From Colwellia ponticola (GTDB taxonomy: Bacteria > Pseudomonadota > Gammaproteobacteria > Enterobacterales > Alteromonadaceae): a stretch of 64,000 nucleotides of DNA. This document shows, one piece after another, positions 26,554 to 36,641 of this stretch. The translations under genes and the position numbers were made by a program. Numbering within the stretch: position 1 is the first letter of the stretch; every line of letters begins with the position of its first letter. The notes under the pieces were generated by a model, which worked only from the letters and a program-made list of their open reading frames with translations, was not told the DNA's origin and made no database searches. Location: NCBI RefSeq assembly GCF_005885605.1, contig NZ_SZVP01000001.1:248001-312000 (forward strand), given 5' to 3'.

Positions 26554-29110
26554 GCAAGCCTTGAGAGACGAGTTAGCACAATTAAAAATCCAAAATACTA
26601 AGTTAAAAAAAATTAATAACGCGTTAATGCAGCGCGTAGAAGACAGTGGCGAAAATCAATACGCACCTTATACAGCTTTTGAGCATTCAGTGCACTTAGC
26701 TGAGCAAGTAAGAGAGAAGACGCAAACGTTAAATGAGACACTGGTCAAGCTTGAGCGCAGTAATCACGCACTAAAGCAAGCTAATACTACCGCGAACCTT
26801 TTCAAGCAACGTTTTATTGATGCCATAGAAAGTATTTCAGAGGCGTTTGTTTTACTTGATAGTAAAGGGAGAATTATTTTACAAAATAGTAATTTTGCCA
26901 ACTTTTGGAACGACTCAGGTTTACCTATTGCAGAAGGTGCTAACCTTAAAGATTTAAAAGATTTAGCTAAAATACGCGGTATTATTAGACGAGCAACTCC
27001 TGGTGATGCCTTTGCTAGTCCAGTATATCAATTGTCAGACGACCGTTGGTTTCAATTAAACGAACACCGTACTAGCGAAGGAGGCTGGGTAATGCTCTAC
27101 ACAGACATTACCGCGATAAAAACAGCAGAAAGCGCTCGGTATGAGCGAGGTATGGCACAAAAGTCACTCTTGTTACAAAACTTAATTGATAACCTTTCTC
27201 AAGGCGTCGTGTTGATCAGTAGTCATAATAAAATCGAGGTATGGAATAAGCGCTTTGCTGAAATGAGTCAATTATCCCCTAACCTGCTACGAGAAATGCC
27301 TACTACGGTTAATATGCAAAACTTAACTGAATTAGACTTATCACCACAATCAAATACCGATAACTATCATTACACGCAAACGTTAATTAACGGTACTGTG
27401 TTAGAAATAAGAGAGCATCGACTTAATAATGGCAAAATAATTAAAACCTATAGCGATATTACCAAGCGTCATCGATATGCTGAATCATTAAGAAAAAGCG
27501 AGAGTTGGCTACGATTAATTACCGATAACGTTCCCGCAATGATTGCCTATATTGGTAAAGATCTTAAATATCAGTTTACTAACCGAGTGTATGTTGACTG
27601 GTACGGCTTGCATCAAGGTGGGCTAAATGGCTTAGAACTAGAACAAAGCCGCGTCCATTCGAACTTTACTAAAATAAAGCGATACGTTGATCGTGCATTA
27701 AAGGGAGAGAGTGTTAGCTTTACCGTTGATGAAAAAAACAAATTTGGTGAGCCAAGCTATTTATTAAAATCTTACGTGCCTAATCGTGATATTAACGGCG
27801 ATGTGCTGGGATTTTTTGTGCTTATTCGTGATATTACCGAACGCAGAAAAAATGCCCTCGCTTTACAAAAAGCTTATGACCAACTTGAAGTCAGAGTACA
27901 AGAGCGCACCTCGCAATTGCAAAGCTTAAATGACAAGCTCCAAGTCGAGGTAGAAGAGCGTCGTCAAGCACAAGCTAACTTGCTCCAAGCCAAAAGTGAA
28001 GCAGAGTTTGCTAATAACTCAAAAACAAAATTTCTTGCTGCGGTAAGTCATGACTTATTACAACCATTAAATGCAGCACAACTATTTACTAGCTCATTAA
28101 TGGAACGTCCTTTAGAAGATAAAACCAAAAAACAACTCAACTCAGTAGCTAATTCCTTAGACGATTTAGAAAATTTAATTAGTACACTCGTTGATATTTC
28201 AAAGCTAGATGCTGGCGTAGTAAAAGCCGATAAAAGCTCCTTTAAATTATCAGAATTACTCAACAATCTAGCCAGTGAATATCAACAGATTAGTAAGCAA
28301 TATAATGTGTCATTTAGTTATGTTACTAGCGACGTTGTCGTAGACAGCGATAGTGTTTTACTCGCCCGTATATTACGTAACTTTCTCTCTAATGCGTTCA
28401 GATATAGTAACAACGGTAAAGTATTACTTGGCTGCCGACGTCAAGGCAACTATGTGTCTATTGAAGTCTGGGATAACGGCACAGGTATTGCCAAAGACCA
28501 AATTAAAGAAATATTTAAAGAATTCAAACGCCTTGAGTCTTCTCACACGGCCTTTAGTAATGGGCTTGGTTTAGGCTTAGCGATAGTAGATAAAATATCT
28601 AAAGTACTCGAACAACCTATTGAAGTTAAGTCTACTTTAGGTAAAGGTTCTGTTTTTTCAGTGAAAGTTCCGCTCGGCCAAATAACTAATTTGCTGCCCA
28701 CCTATAATCCGCTTAATTATATGATGGATAGCCCAGTATTAGCCCAAAGTAAAATTTGGCTTATTGATAACGACGCCAGTGTTTGCGCAGGTATGTCACA
28801 ACTACTTGGCGGCTGGGAATGTGAGGTAATCACAGCCATAAGCTTAAAAGACTTAAAACAACAAGTAGACATTTGCCATGACCATGCTGATATATTAATT
28901 GTTGATTATAACCTTGATGACGGAGTCAATGGCCTAGATGTAGCTAACGAAATTAATAGTTTACGAGACCAAGCATTGCCCGTAATGATGATCACCGCCA
29001 ATTACAGTAAACAATTAAAAAATGAAGTGAACAATAGTGATATTTTATTGCTAAATAAACCGGTTAAGCCAATGAAATTAAAAACATCAATGCTCTATTT
29101 ATTAAAGTAA
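26546..29110 (+). CDS. Hybrid sensor histidine kinase (NahK/ErcS'-like)
   Basis: This 854-residue protein has an N-terminal coiled coil (about 1-90), three PAS-like domains (about 90-190, 205-305, 315-432), a second coiled coil (about 436-490), a HisKA domain with phospho-acceptor His502 in AAVSHDLLQPLNAAQ, an ATPase domain (N613 in RNFLSNAFRYS; DNGTGI; GLGLGLAI) and a C-terminal receiver with Asp787 in ADILIVDYNLDDG. No transmembrane segments are seen, so it should sense in the cytosol, probably through the FIST partner. Architecture and neighbourhood resemble ErcS'/NahK of the Pseudomonas ethanol-oxidation regulon. It may feed the ErbR-like regulator at 3.7 kb. Confidence 0.9.
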   Translation: MNEQALRDELAQLKIQNTKLKKINNALMQRVEDSGENQYAPYTAFEHSVHLAEQVREKTQTLNETLVKLERSNHALKQANTTANLFKQRFIDAIESISEAFVLLDSKGRIILQNSNFANFWNDSGLPIAEGANLKDLKDLAKIRGIIRRATPGDAFASPVYQLSDDRWFQLNEHRTSEGGWVMLYTDITAIKTAESARYERGMAQKSLLLQNLIDNLSQGVVLISSHNKIEVWNKRFAEMSQLSPNLLREMPTTVNMQNLTELDLSPQSNTDNYHYTQTLINGTVLEIREHRLNNGKIIKTYSDITKRHRYAESLRKSESWLRLITDNVPAMIAYIGKDLKYQFTNRVYVDWYGLHQGGLNGLELEQSRVHSNFTKIKRYVDRALKGESVSFTVDEKNKFGEPSYLLKSYVPNRDINGDVLGFFVLIRDITERRKNALALQKAYDQLEVRVQERTSQLQSLNDKLQVEVEERRQAQANLLQAKSEAEFANNSKTKFLAAVSHDLLQPLNAAQLFTSSLMERPLEDKTKKQLNSVANSLDDLENLISTLVDISKLDAGVVKADKSSFKLSELLNNLASEYQQISKQYNVSFSYVTSDVVVDSDSVLLARILRNFLSNAFRYSNNGKVLLGCRRQGNYVSIEVWDNGTGIAKDQIKEIFKEFKRLESSHTAFSNGLGLGLAIVDKISKVLEQPIEVKSTLGKGSVFSVKVPLGQITNLLPTYNPLNYMMDSPVLAQSKIWLIDNDASVCAGMSQLLGGWECEVITAISLKDLKQQVDICHDHADILIVDYNLDDGVNGLDVANEINSLRDQALPVMMITANYSKQLKNEVNNSDILLLNKPVKPMKLKTSMLYLLK

Positions 29111-29325
29111 CGGCTTCTTGATTTAATAGTAAACATTGAGAAAACACCTAAACGTGCGGTAGATATCATCAACAATGATAAATCATATAAGTAATTTACG
29201 CAGCTCAGCATATTGAGCGCCCCCTACTTTATGAGTAGAGCTATTTCATCATTAAGACCTACATCTGCCAAGCGTAATTGAGAATATACTAATACAGAGT
29301 ATTTTAGTTATATAAGGGAAATAAA

Positions 29326-29706
29326 ATGAAAAGAAAAATAGTAGCTATGTCAATATTGGCAGCGACCATCTCTTTTACTTCATTGGCAGAAAATAATAAT
29401 GAAGCCATGATGGAAACAGCAGGAAAAGAAATTTTTAAAAAGTGTAGTGCATGCCACTCTACCGATAGCAGTAAGAATACATTTGGTCCTTCTTTAATTG
29501 GCGTTGTCAATCGTAAAGCCGCATCTATACCGCGCTTTTCTTATTCTGAAGCACTAAAGAAGTCAGGTTTAACCTGGACTGAAGCCAACCTTCGTCGATG
29601 GATGGCAGGTAATGACATTTTGGTGCCTGGTACTCGTATGCGCCATGTTCAAATTACAGACGTCGCCGAACAAAACTACTTATTGGCTTACCTTAAATCA
29701 TTATAA
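29326..29706 (+). CDS. Small class I cytochrome c
   Basis: This 126-residue periplasmic protein has a signal peptide ending SLAEN, heme motif C40-S-A-C43-H44 and a probable axial Met105 in PGTRM. The body (FGPSLIGVVNRKAASIPRFS, YSEALKKSGLTWTEANLRRW) resembles mitochondrial/alphaproteobacterial cytochrome c2-type proteins. A good ribosome site (AAGGGAAAT) is present. It is the last gene of the PQQ-alcohol regulon on the plus strand and could be a second electron carrier beside PedF. Confidence 0.9.
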   Translation: MKRKIVAMSILAATISFTSLAENNNEAMMETAGKEIFKKCSACHSTDSSKNTFGPSLIGVVNRKAASIPRFSYSEALKKSGLTWTEANLRRWMAGNDILVPGTRMRHVQITDVAEQNYLLAYLKSL

Positions 29707-29707
29707 T

Positions 29708-29727
29708 AATGGTGTGTACACACCATT
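29708..29727. terminator. Perfect 20-bp palindrome after the cytochrome gene
   Basis: AATGGTGTGTACACACCATT is a perfect palindrome beginning 2 bp after the cytochrome stop codon. It may form a terminator-like structure; T-richness afterwards is poor. Confidence 0.45.
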
Positions 29728-29739
29728 GTAAAAAGCTTA

Positions 29740-29862
29740 TTACTCCCCGAAGAGTAAAGCGCTATTAGCTAACGATTGTAGATAGGCGGATATATCAGTA
29801 GAGGTTATCTGCATGACTTGGCTATTATTAACCTGAATATTCTCTACAGATAACGTTTTCAG
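29740..29862 (-). pseudogene. Remnant of a pqqF-like (M16 peptidase) 3' end
   Basis: The minus-strand frame here reads ENIQVNNSQVMQITSTDISA-YLQSLANSALLFGE then stop, and is closed upstream by two adjacent TGA codons. It mirrors the C-terminus of the intact M16 gene 3.1 kb away ([22 protein letters not shown]). At DNA level 29768-29835 matches 32875-32942 in the same orientation, with 58 of 68 positions identical by hand count. It is therefore a decayed, direct-orientation copy of that gene's tail. It has no start codon or usable length. Confidence 0.85.
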
Positions 29863-29946
29863 TCATCATAAGGTGAGTGATTATACATTACCGCATACGC
29901 GTAAATATCAATGACGAAGATCGGAGATAATTGAAAAGCACGTTTT

Positions 29947-30357
29947 TTATTGGGGTGAACGTTGGGCTAAGCCTTCTAATATAGGACAGTCAGGGTTATC
30001 GTCACCATCACATTTATCCGCGAGTTGCTGTAATATCTCTCTCATTTTCTCAAGCGCTACTATTTTTTCATTTATCTCCTGTAAATGACGCAGTGCTAGT
30101 TGCTTAACATTTCTACTTTCTCTATCAGTATCGAGCCAAAACTTGAGCAGTGACTGAATTTCAGTCATGGAGAAGCCTAAATTTCTCGAACGACGGATGA
30201 ATCCTAGCTGTTGTATGTGCCCTTGATTATATAGTCGATAACCTGCATCGGTGCGACTCGCTTTTTTCAATACATCAACTTCTTCATAGTATCGGATCAT
30301 TTTAGCGGACACCCCTGTTAAACGAGAGGCTTTACCTATGGTGACAAGTTTATCCAT
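29947..30357 (-). CDS. cueR: Cu(I)-responsive MerR-family regulator, CueR
   Basis: The start is set at the ATG at 30357 (MDKLVTIGKASRLTGVSAK), giving 136 residues; a longer upstream frame lies inside copA. The N-terminal winged helix (about 1-70, MIRYYEEVDVLKKASRTDAGYR in pieces) and a dimerisation helix precede the metal-binding loop, with C116 and C124 spaced as in CueR (K-C-DGDDNPD-C-P). It is 1 nt downstream of the copA stop, so both are one transcript. It should activate the promoter upstream of copA when Cu(I) rises. Confidence 0.93.
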   Translation of the reverse strand: MDKLVTIGKASRLTGVSAKMIRYYEEVDVLKKASRTDAGYRLYNQGHIQQLGFIRRSRNLGFSMTEIQSLLKFWLDTDRESRNVKQLALRHLQEINEKIVALEKMREILQQLADKCDGDDNPDCPILEGLAQRSPQ

Positions 30358-30358
30358 G

Positions 30359-32734
30359 TTATTTCTCTTTAGGTGTCCAACGTTGTAATAACAATGCGTT
30401 ACTAATAACAAATAAGCTACTAAATGCCATTGCAGCGCCGGCAATAATGGGGTCAAGATAACCAAAGGCCGCCAGCGGAATGCCTACCGCATTAAAAATA
30501 AAGGCCCAAAAAAGGTTTTGCTGTATTTTGCGATAAGTCAGCCTTGCAATGATCAATGCCGTAGGTACTAGGCTTGGTTTACTACGCATTAACGTGAAAG
30601 ACGCCGCGCTAACCGCAACATCAGTACCTGATGCCATTGCCATCCCCAAATCAGCTTGTGCTAGCGCTGGCGCATCATTAATGCCATCACCAACCATGGC
30701 AACCTGATAACCTTGCTCTTGATATTGCATAATATATTTTGCTTTATCTGCTGGCAGCACCTCAGCTTTAAAGTCGTCTAACTGTAATTCTGTAGCCACC
30801 GATATTGCACTCGCTTGATTGTCACCGGTAAGCATAGCAACCTTGATACCTTGCTGTTGCAATAGTGTCACAGCAGAGAGTGCATCGGATTTCAATTTAT
30901 CGCTAAAATAAAATAGCCCAAGTAGCGTTATTTTATCTTGTTGCTGACTAGCCAGCCAAGAAACAGAAGCACCCGCTATTTTTATGTGTTCGCTTGGCAG
31001 TGTTACGCCTAACTCTTGCATCCAATGACTACTGCCCATTAAGACTACGCTGTCTGTAATCTTACCTTTAACACCATAACCAGCGACAACCTGAAATTCA
31101 TCGACAGGTATTGCTTGTATCTCTTTAGTTAATGCTTTTTCAACGACTGCCTTGCCTAGTGGGTGTTCACTATTTATTTGTAAGGAATAGGCTAGCTGTA
31201 ATACCGCTTCTTCAGTCCCCTTAATGACCATCATCTCACTTACAACAGGTTTACCTTGGGTTAAGGTACCTGTTTTATCAAAAACGACTAAATCGATTTT
31301 TTTTGCCTGCTCTAATGCCACGGCATCTTTAACCAATACGCCTAACTTGGCAGCGGTTCCAGTGCCTGCCATGATAGCTGCAGGGGTTGCCAAACCAAGT
31401 GCGCATGGGCAAGCAATAACTAATACGGCAACCGCATTGAGAATGCCATTAGTCCAATCATCAAACACTAAACCCGTTACCAATAAGGTAGTCAGTGCGA
31501 CCAATAACACCACAGGAATAAAGATACTGCTGACTTTATCCACTATTGCTTGAACAGGGGCTTTTGCTCCTTGTGCTTCTTCTACGAGTGCAATAATTTT
31601 TGATAACGTAGATTTAGTACCAACAGTAGTGGCACGGATCTCTAAAATACCGTCCAAGTTAAGTGAGCCACCCGTGACAATATCTCCTTCTTTTTTACTT
31701 AACGGGATCGATTCACCACTGATTAACGCTTCATCCAGATGACTCTGCCCCTGCAAAATTTCCCCGTCAACAGGGATACTTTCACCTGGGATCACTTTTA
31801 CTTTTTCACCTGATTGCACTGATGAAGCAGCCACTTTTTGCCATTTACCTAAACGTTGCACTGTCGCCTCAACAGGTTTCAAGTTTTCCAGTGCTCTTAG
31901 TGCATCCGTTGTTCGGCGTTTTGCTTTATGTTCTAAATATTTCCCCAGCAGAACTAAAGTGATTACTGCGCTACTGCTTTCAAAATACAGATGCGGCATG
32001 CCATTAGCACTATCAAAACTCCACCACAAATACAAAGAGAGTCCGTAGGCTGCACTAGTACCGATGGAGACAAGGAGGTCCATGTTGCCAATGCCTGCTT
32101 TTAATGCCCCCCAGCCTGCACGATAAAAACGAGCACCAAAATAAAACTGAACTGGCGTTGCTAGCAACCATTGCCAAGCAGGCGCTAACATCCACTGTTG
32201 CGCAAATAGCATACCTAACATAGGTAAGACGAGTGGCAAGGTCAGTAGAGCAGCTCCCATAACGGGCCACCACGTTTTAGTATAAAAAGGCTTATTTTGA
32301 CTGGATTTTTTTATCTCGCTGTCATTGTTCAATGGGATAAAAAGATAACCCGCTTGTGTCACGGCTTGCTCAAGTTGCTCATCGGTTACGCACAATAAAG
32401 TTTTTACTTGTACCTGCTCGGTGGCTAAATTGACCGATGCACTAACCACACCGGTTACTGTGAGTAGTGCCTGTTCGACCCGTTTCACACAAGATGCGCA
32501 ACTCATCTTCCCAATAGCAAATTGAACTCCCTTTATTGGCACCTGGTAACCGGTCTCAATAACTGCCGCTATTAATTCACTGAGACGGGCAGTACCTTGG
32601 ATAGTTGCCGTATCTGTTGCTAGGTTGACCGTAACATCTGTCACGCCAATCACTTGGTGTAACGCCTTTTCAACACGACCTACACATGAAGCACAGGTCA
32701 ACCCGTCAATGTTAAATTGTGTCGTTGTATTCAT
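30359..32734 (-). CDS. copA: Cu(I)-exporting P1B-type ATPase
   Basis: This 791-residue copper pump has two N-terminal heavy-metal domains (C14-A-S-C17 and C79-A-S-C82 by count), eight predicted helices, the transport motif CPC in VIACPCALGLATP, the phosphorylation motif DKTGTLTQGKP, the TGDN hinge and GDGINDAPAL. Length is usual for two-HMA CopA. It exports Cu(I) from cytosol to periplasm. It is followed directly by cueR and preceded by a CueR-type promoter. Its position between pqqF and a pqqF fragment suggests insertion. Confidence 0.96.
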   Translation of the reverse strand: MNTTTQFNIDGLTCASCVGRVEKALHQVIGVTDVTVNLATDTATIQGTARLSELIAAVIETGYQVPIKGVQFAIGKMSCASCVKRVEQALLTVTGVVSASVNLATEQVQVKTLLCVTDEQLEQAVTQAGYLFIPLNNDSEIKKSSQNKPFYTKTWWPVMGAALLTLPLVLPMLGMLFAQQWMLAPAWQWLLATPVQFYFGARFYRAGWGALKAGIGNMDLLVSIGTSAAYGLSLYLWWSFDSANGMPHLYFESSSAVITLVLLGKYLEHKAKRRTTDALRALENLKPVEATVQRLGKWQKVAASSVQSGEKVKVIPGESIPVDGEILQGQSHLDEALISGESIPLSKKEGDIVTGGSLNLDGILEIRATTVGTKSTLSKIIALVEEAQGAKAPVQAIVDKVSSIFIPVVLLVALTTLLVTGLVFDDWTNGILNAVAVLVIACPCALGLATPAAIMAGTGTAAKLGVLVKDAVALEQAKKIDLVVFDKTGTLTQGKPVVSEMMVIKGTEEAVLQLAYSLQINSEHPLGKAVVEKALTKEIQAIPVDEFQVVAGYGVKGKITDSVVLMGSSHWMQELGVTLPSEHIKIAGASVSWLASQQQDKITLLGLFYFSDKLKSDALSAVTLLQQQGIKVAMLTGDNQASAISVATELQLDDFKAEVLPADKAKYIMQYQEQGYQVAMVGDGINDAPALAQADLGMAMASGTDVAVSAASFTLMRSKPSLVPTALIIARLTYRKIQQNLFWAFIFNAVGIPLAAFGYLDPIIAGAAMAFSSLFVISNALLLQRWTPKEK

Positions 32735-32771
32735 AAGCTTCTCATCTTAATTGAACTGTAGAACTAAGCTG

Positions 32772-32802
32772 AGAATAAAGCTTACCACAATAGTAAGGTC
32801 AA
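32772..32802 (-). promoter_or_regulatory. CueR-type copA promoter with 19-bp spacer
   Basis: On the minus strand, TTGACC (-35) and TATTCT (-10) are separated by exactly 19 bp. The spacer holds the dyad CTTAC-TATTGTG-GTAAG. The long spacer and central inverted repeat are the hallmark of MerR-family promoters. It lies about 37 bp upstream of the copA start. Confidence 0.85.
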
Positions 32803-32861
32803 CTGTTTTAGCCTAGAAAAGTGTTTTTATAATTTAACGGCAATCACGGCATTTTAAGTCA

Positions 32862-34406
32862 CTAAGCTCTGCTGGCTAGCGATTGTAGATAGGTAGATAT
32901 ATCTGTAGCGGTTACTTGCATAACTTGGTTATTATTAACTTGGCTATTAAGCTCAATATTGTCCAGTTGATACGCTCGGCAATATTTAATTTTGGCAAGC
33001 GCTAAACTCATGCCAATAAAATGCTCATCTTGACTTAACCTTACTAAACAATCAGGCAGTTCTTTTAGTCGATTATCCGGACTTACATCAAACGCACTAT
33101 ATATAGCGAGATAAGCAGATTTTTCAATGGTTAAGGCCTGAGTAGCGTAGCAAAAACCTTGGCAGCGAGGCGCTAAAAAATCTGGGTATGCACTAATAAT
33201 GTAGCTAGTAATATTAGCGATTACTTCATCAGTAGTCTCTATATGAGTTAACCATAAGGCATTATGCTGATCAGTGGCATAGCCCTGACTCATACGCTTA
33301 GCTTGTTGGCATAACTGAGTAAATAAGGTAGGCAGTGATGATGGCTTTGTGGGTTTGTTCACATAAACTGTATTTGTCTCTATATCATTGACTAGCTGAG
33401 TAGATAAGTCCATTAAAGCGGGAACTAAGTAATGTTGAGTATCTACCGGTAAAGTCTCTTGGTGGGGAGTTAACCGCTTTTTCGTATTGTCTATTTCTTT
33501 ATAATCTTGTATTTCTTGGTAGTAAGGATCGTGCAACCAGCGATAATAAACACTAATAAGCTTATTGATTGCTGGAGGGTATTTCTGTTGCTGATGCTCA
33601 TTGTCTTCATTGTGTTGAACACTTACTGACGCATCACTTTTTACATCACTTTGACCGCTACTTTGACCGCTACTTTGTCCTCGACTTAAGGACTGTTTTC
33701 TGTGTTTGGCTACGGCTATTTTCACCCGTGTCGATTGTTCAGTTTGCGTTGGTAACAAATCAATTAAGTGCGCTATTTTTTCAACATTAGCATTGGCTGT
33801 CACTAAGGTGATATTAGATGCTTGATAATAATACTGATGAAAAGCGAGTAAATCATTAAGTGATAAATCACCAATTAGGTGACTCATACCACCGTAACTA
33901 AACGCATTAGTTTCGCTTTTTTGCCTGCTCTGACTCTCTTTATTATTCGCTTGTTCTATACCAATCAATTCTTGATAGATAACCCCTTTATTATCACCAC
34001 CATAAATTTCACAACGTAGATCCTCGGCATCAAAGGTAGGGGCAAACAGGCCATTTAATAAGTACTTAATAGCCAACATAAAGGTATAAGAACACTGACT
34101 TTGACAATGAAAGTAAGTCTTATTAGCACATGTTGAGGCATTAATTTTAGCGTCGGTGAGTGAGGTTAATTGAAATAAGGTTTCTGCTTGGGGGAAAGCC
34201 GTGCTACGACGAAAAACCATATGTTCAACGCCATGAGCAACACCACTGTTATCAAATATAGGGGTATTAACCACAAAAAGTGCACTAAAGCCTTCATCAT
34301 CAATCAGGTTAATATGCTGTAAACCATTTTCATGGCAATAAATATCTTCTGTCATATGGGCTGTGCTAGTAATGCTAAAGCCAACATCATACTTTTGTAC
34401 GTGCAA
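32862..34406 (-). CDS. pqqF: M16-family zinc peptidase, PqqF-like
   Basis: This 514-residue protein carries the inverted zinc motif H58-G-V-E61-H62 of M16 (insulinase/pitrilysin) peptidases and a downstream NKGVIYQE segment with the third-ligand glutamate. In pqq operons such peptidases process the PqqA precursor. It is shorter than the usual PqqF, suggesting a reduced C-terminal half. It contains a Ser/Gln/Gly run ([17 protein letters not shown]) built on 12-bp DNA repeats. The start is uncertain: a TTG at 34406 overlaps pqqE by 20 bp, and an ATG at 34355 is possible. Zinc motif sure, PqqF role inferred from operon position. Confidence 0.8.
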   Translation of the reverse strand: MHVQKYDVGFSITSTAHMTEDIYCHENGLQHINLIDDEGFSALFVVNTPIFDNSGVAHGVEHMVFRRSTAFPQAETLFQLTSLTDAKINASTCANKTYFHCQSQCSYTFMLAIKYLLNGLFAPTFDAEDLRCEIYGGDNKGVIYQELIGIEQANNKESQSRQKSETNAFSYGGMSHLIGDLSLNDLLAFHQYYYQASNITLVTANANVEKIAHLIDLLPTQTEQSTRVKIAVAKHRKQSLSRGQSSGQSSGQSDVKSDASVSVQHNEDNEHQQQKYPPAINKLISVYYRWLHDPYYQEIQDYKEIDNTKKRLTPHQETLPVDTQHYLVPALMDLSTQLVNDIETNTVYVNKPTKPSSLPTLFTQLCQQAKRMSQGYATDQHNALWLTHIETTDEVIANITSYIISAYPDFLAPRCQGFCYATQALTIEKSAYLAIYSAFDVSPDNRLKELPDCLVRLSQDEHFIGMSLALAKIKYCRAYQLDNIELNSQVNNNQVMQVTATDISTYLQSLASRA

Positions 34407-35565
34407 TGCTTAACTGTGTATTTTTAGCATGCTGCATTGCTTTTTGATTAACGCGCTTTAATATGGGTGTTGACGGCTCAATTGCACTATCAATCGCGGC
34501 TTGAATTAAATGGTGATCTTCAGATTTACTACAAACAGGATCGGTTTTATGCATATCGCCAGTCATCATAAAAGCTTGGCAGCGACAACCACCAAAATCT
34601 TTTTCTTTTTCATCACATCCTTTACATGGTTGTGGCATCCAATCATCACCGCGAAAGTAATCAAAAGAAAAATCTTGCTGCCATATATCACCAATAGACT
34701 TATCTTTCACATTGGGGAACGTCAGTGGTAACATTTTTGCACTATGGCAAGGTAAAGCCGAGCCATCTGGCGTTACCGTTAAAAATGTTGAGCCCCAACC
34801 ATTCATACACGCTTTAGGACGGGTTTCAAAATAATCTGGCGTAACAAAAATAAAATGCGGTCCTTTACCTTGTTGTTGCTCTCTAAATTCATTAACAAGG
34901 CGCTCCGCCTCAACTAACTGCTCGCGCGACGGCAATAAATGATCACGGTTTTCATAGGCCCAACCGTAATATTGTGCAGTTGCCAACTCAACATAATCAG
35001 CTTCTAGCTCACAGCTTAAGCGCATAATATCGGTAATTTGTTCAAGGTTTTGTTTAGACAAAACAAAGTTAAGCACCATAGGATAACCTTGCGCTTTAAC
35101 TGATTTAGCCATATCAAACTTTTGTTGGTAAGCATTTCCTCGACCGGCAATGGCATCATTTAATTCAGGATCAGCGCCCTGAAAACTGATTTGAATATGA
35201 TCTAAACCCGCCTCTTTTAATTTACCTATGCGCTTTTCGGTAAGACCAATGCCCGAGGTGATTAAATTAGTATAAAAACCGAGATCTCGAGAGTATTTAA
35301 CCAGCGCTTCTAAATCTTTGCGCAATAAAGGCTCTCCACCTGAAAAACCCAGTTGTACTGCCCCCAGATCTCTTGCTTGGTTAAATACTTGAAACCACTG
35401 CTCTGTCGTTAACTCATTTTTGGTTTCACTTAACTGCGTGGGGTTTGAGCAATAAGGACAATGTAACGGACAGTCGTAAGTTAACTCTGCCAGTAACCAA
35501 AGTGGTGGGCCAACCATAGCGGACGTCTCTTGCTTTTGTCTGTCGTTCGCCGCTTGATTAGTCAT
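34387..35565 (-). CDS. pqqE: PqqA peptide cyclase (radical SAM)
   Basis: The ATG at 35565 gives 392 residues; the frame extends upstream inside pqqD but without conserved sequence. The radical SAM cluster motif is C32-x3-C36-x2-C39 ([12 protein letters not shown]), followed by the GGEP-like [15 protein letters not shown] domain with further cysteines (CMNGWGS, PCHSAK, PCKGCDE, GGCRCQA, CS) binds auxiliary clusters. The enzyme cross-links Glu and Tyr of PqqA. It overlaps pqqD by 8 bp. Confidence 0.97.
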   Translation of the reverse strand: MTNQAANDRQKQETSAMVGPPLWLLAELTYDCPLHCPYCSNPTQLSETKNELTTEQWFQVFNQARDLGAVQLGFSGGEPLLRKDLEALVKYSRDLGFYTNLITSGIGLTEKRIGKLKEAGLDHIQISFQGADPELNDAIAGRGNAYQQKFDMAKSVKAQGYPMVLNFVLSKQNLEQITDIMRLSCELEADYVELATAQYYGWAYENRDHLLPSREQLVEAERLVNEFREQQQGKGPHFIFVTPDYFETRPKACMNGWGSTFLTVTPDGSALPCHSAKMLPLTFPNVKDKSIGDIWQQDFSFDYFRGDDWMPQPCKGCDEKEKDFGGCRCQAFMMTGDMHKTDPVCSKSEDHHLIQAAIDSAIEPSTPILKRVNQKAMQHAKNTQLSIARTKV

Positions 35566-35854
35566 GATAAAGCCACTTCTTTTCAATAGCGGTGTTGATA
35601 AATTCATGCACATCAGGCGCTAAATCGCCAGCGTCTGGAAATTTATTATTCAGTGTGTCAGTAATTTTTTGTACGTTTTGCTTACCATCAATAAGCTGCA
35701 TAATTTCGCCAGCACCACCATTAAGTTTAACCATACCTTCTGGAAATAATAAGACAAAACAGTCTTGCGCTTTTTCCCACTGAAAACGGAACATAGGGTT
35801 AAGTGACGGTGTCATTGTTGGGCTAATTTTTTGGGGGACTATCGGTGTGCTCAC
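35558..35854 (-). CDS. pqqD: PqqA-binding chaperone
   Basis: This 98-residue protein starts at a GTG that overlaps the pqqC stop (GTGA). The sequence [21 protein letters not shown] and [20 protein letters not shown] matches PqqD, the peptide chaperone that presents PqqA to PqqE (RiPP recognition element fold). Length is normal. Confidence 0.95.
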   Translation of the reverse strand: MSTPIVPQKISPTMTPSLNPMFRFQWEKAQDCFVLLFPEGMVKLNGGAGEIMQLIDGKQNVQKITDTLNNKFPDAGDLAPDVHEFINTAIEKKWLYHD

Positions 35855-36618
35855 TTGAATAATCCTTTATGGTGTATAGGGTTATTAACAACGTCTTGAC
35901 CCAATACCGCCTGATAAGGGGCTTTACCTTGTTGATAAGCTAAAGTCATTGAATCTAGCATACTCCATAAGATATCGAGCTTAAACTGCAAAATATTTAA
36001 CGCTTCTTCTTGTGCTTCTGCGCTAGTGAAATGATCTAACGTTATTTGCAAACCATGATTCACATCACGACGGGCTTGAGACAAGCGCATTTGAAAATAA
36101 CTTAATCCTTCAGGCTTTATCCACGGGTAATTTTGTGGCCAACTATCAAGACGACTTTGGTGTATTTCAGGGGCAAACATTTCTGTTAATGATGAACAAG
36201 CGGCCTGTTGCCAACTAGCTCGGCGAGCAAAGTTAACATAAGCGTCTACCGCAAAACGGACACCTGGAAGCACAAACTTTTCATCTAATAAATCTTGTCT
36301 ATCTAAACCAACCGCTTCACCTAAGCGCAACCAAGCTTCAATACCACCTAGGGCTTGATCACCAACACTGCCATCGTGATCTAAAATACGTTGAACCCAC
36401 AAACGTCTCGTTTCCATATCGCGGCAATTAGCCATTATGGCAGCATCTTTAATCGGTATATTAAGTTGATAATAAAAGCGATTTGCAACCCAACCTTGAA
36501 TTTCGGCTTTACTACATTCACCTTGATGCATTGCAATATGGAACGGGTGATGAATATGGTACAGCTGACCTTTATCTTTAAGTTTTTGTTCAAATTGCTC
36601 TCTAGTCCAAGCTTGCAT
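35851..36618 (-). CDS. pqqC: Pyrroloquinoline-quinone synthase
   Basis: This 255-residue enzyme carries out the final ring closure and oxidation to PQQ. Recognisable stretches are [55 protein letters not shown] and [14 protein letters not shown]. Length and residues match PqqC. It lies 23 bp downstream of pqqB and overlaps pqqD by 4 bp. Confidence 0.97.
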   Translation of the reverse strand: MQAWTREQFEQKLKDKGQLYHIHHPFHIAMHQGECSKAEIQGWVANRFYYQLNIPIKDAAIMANCRDMETRRLWVQRILDHDGSVGDQALGGIEAWLRLGEAVGLDRQDLLDEKFVLPGVRFAVDAYVNFARRASWQQAACSSLTEMFAPEIHQSRLDSWPQNYPWIKPEGLSYFQMRLSQARRDVNHGLQITLDHFTSAEAQEEALNILQFKLDILWSMLDSMTLAYQQGKAPYQAVLGQDVVNNPIHHKGLFK

Positions 36619-36641
36619 AAAAAGGCATCCTATAAATGAGG

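Noticed and set aside
30358..30465. A longer CueR start within copA.
   Set aside because: The MDKLVTIGKASRLTG start matches the family N-terminus; the extra 36 residues read through the copA 3' end.
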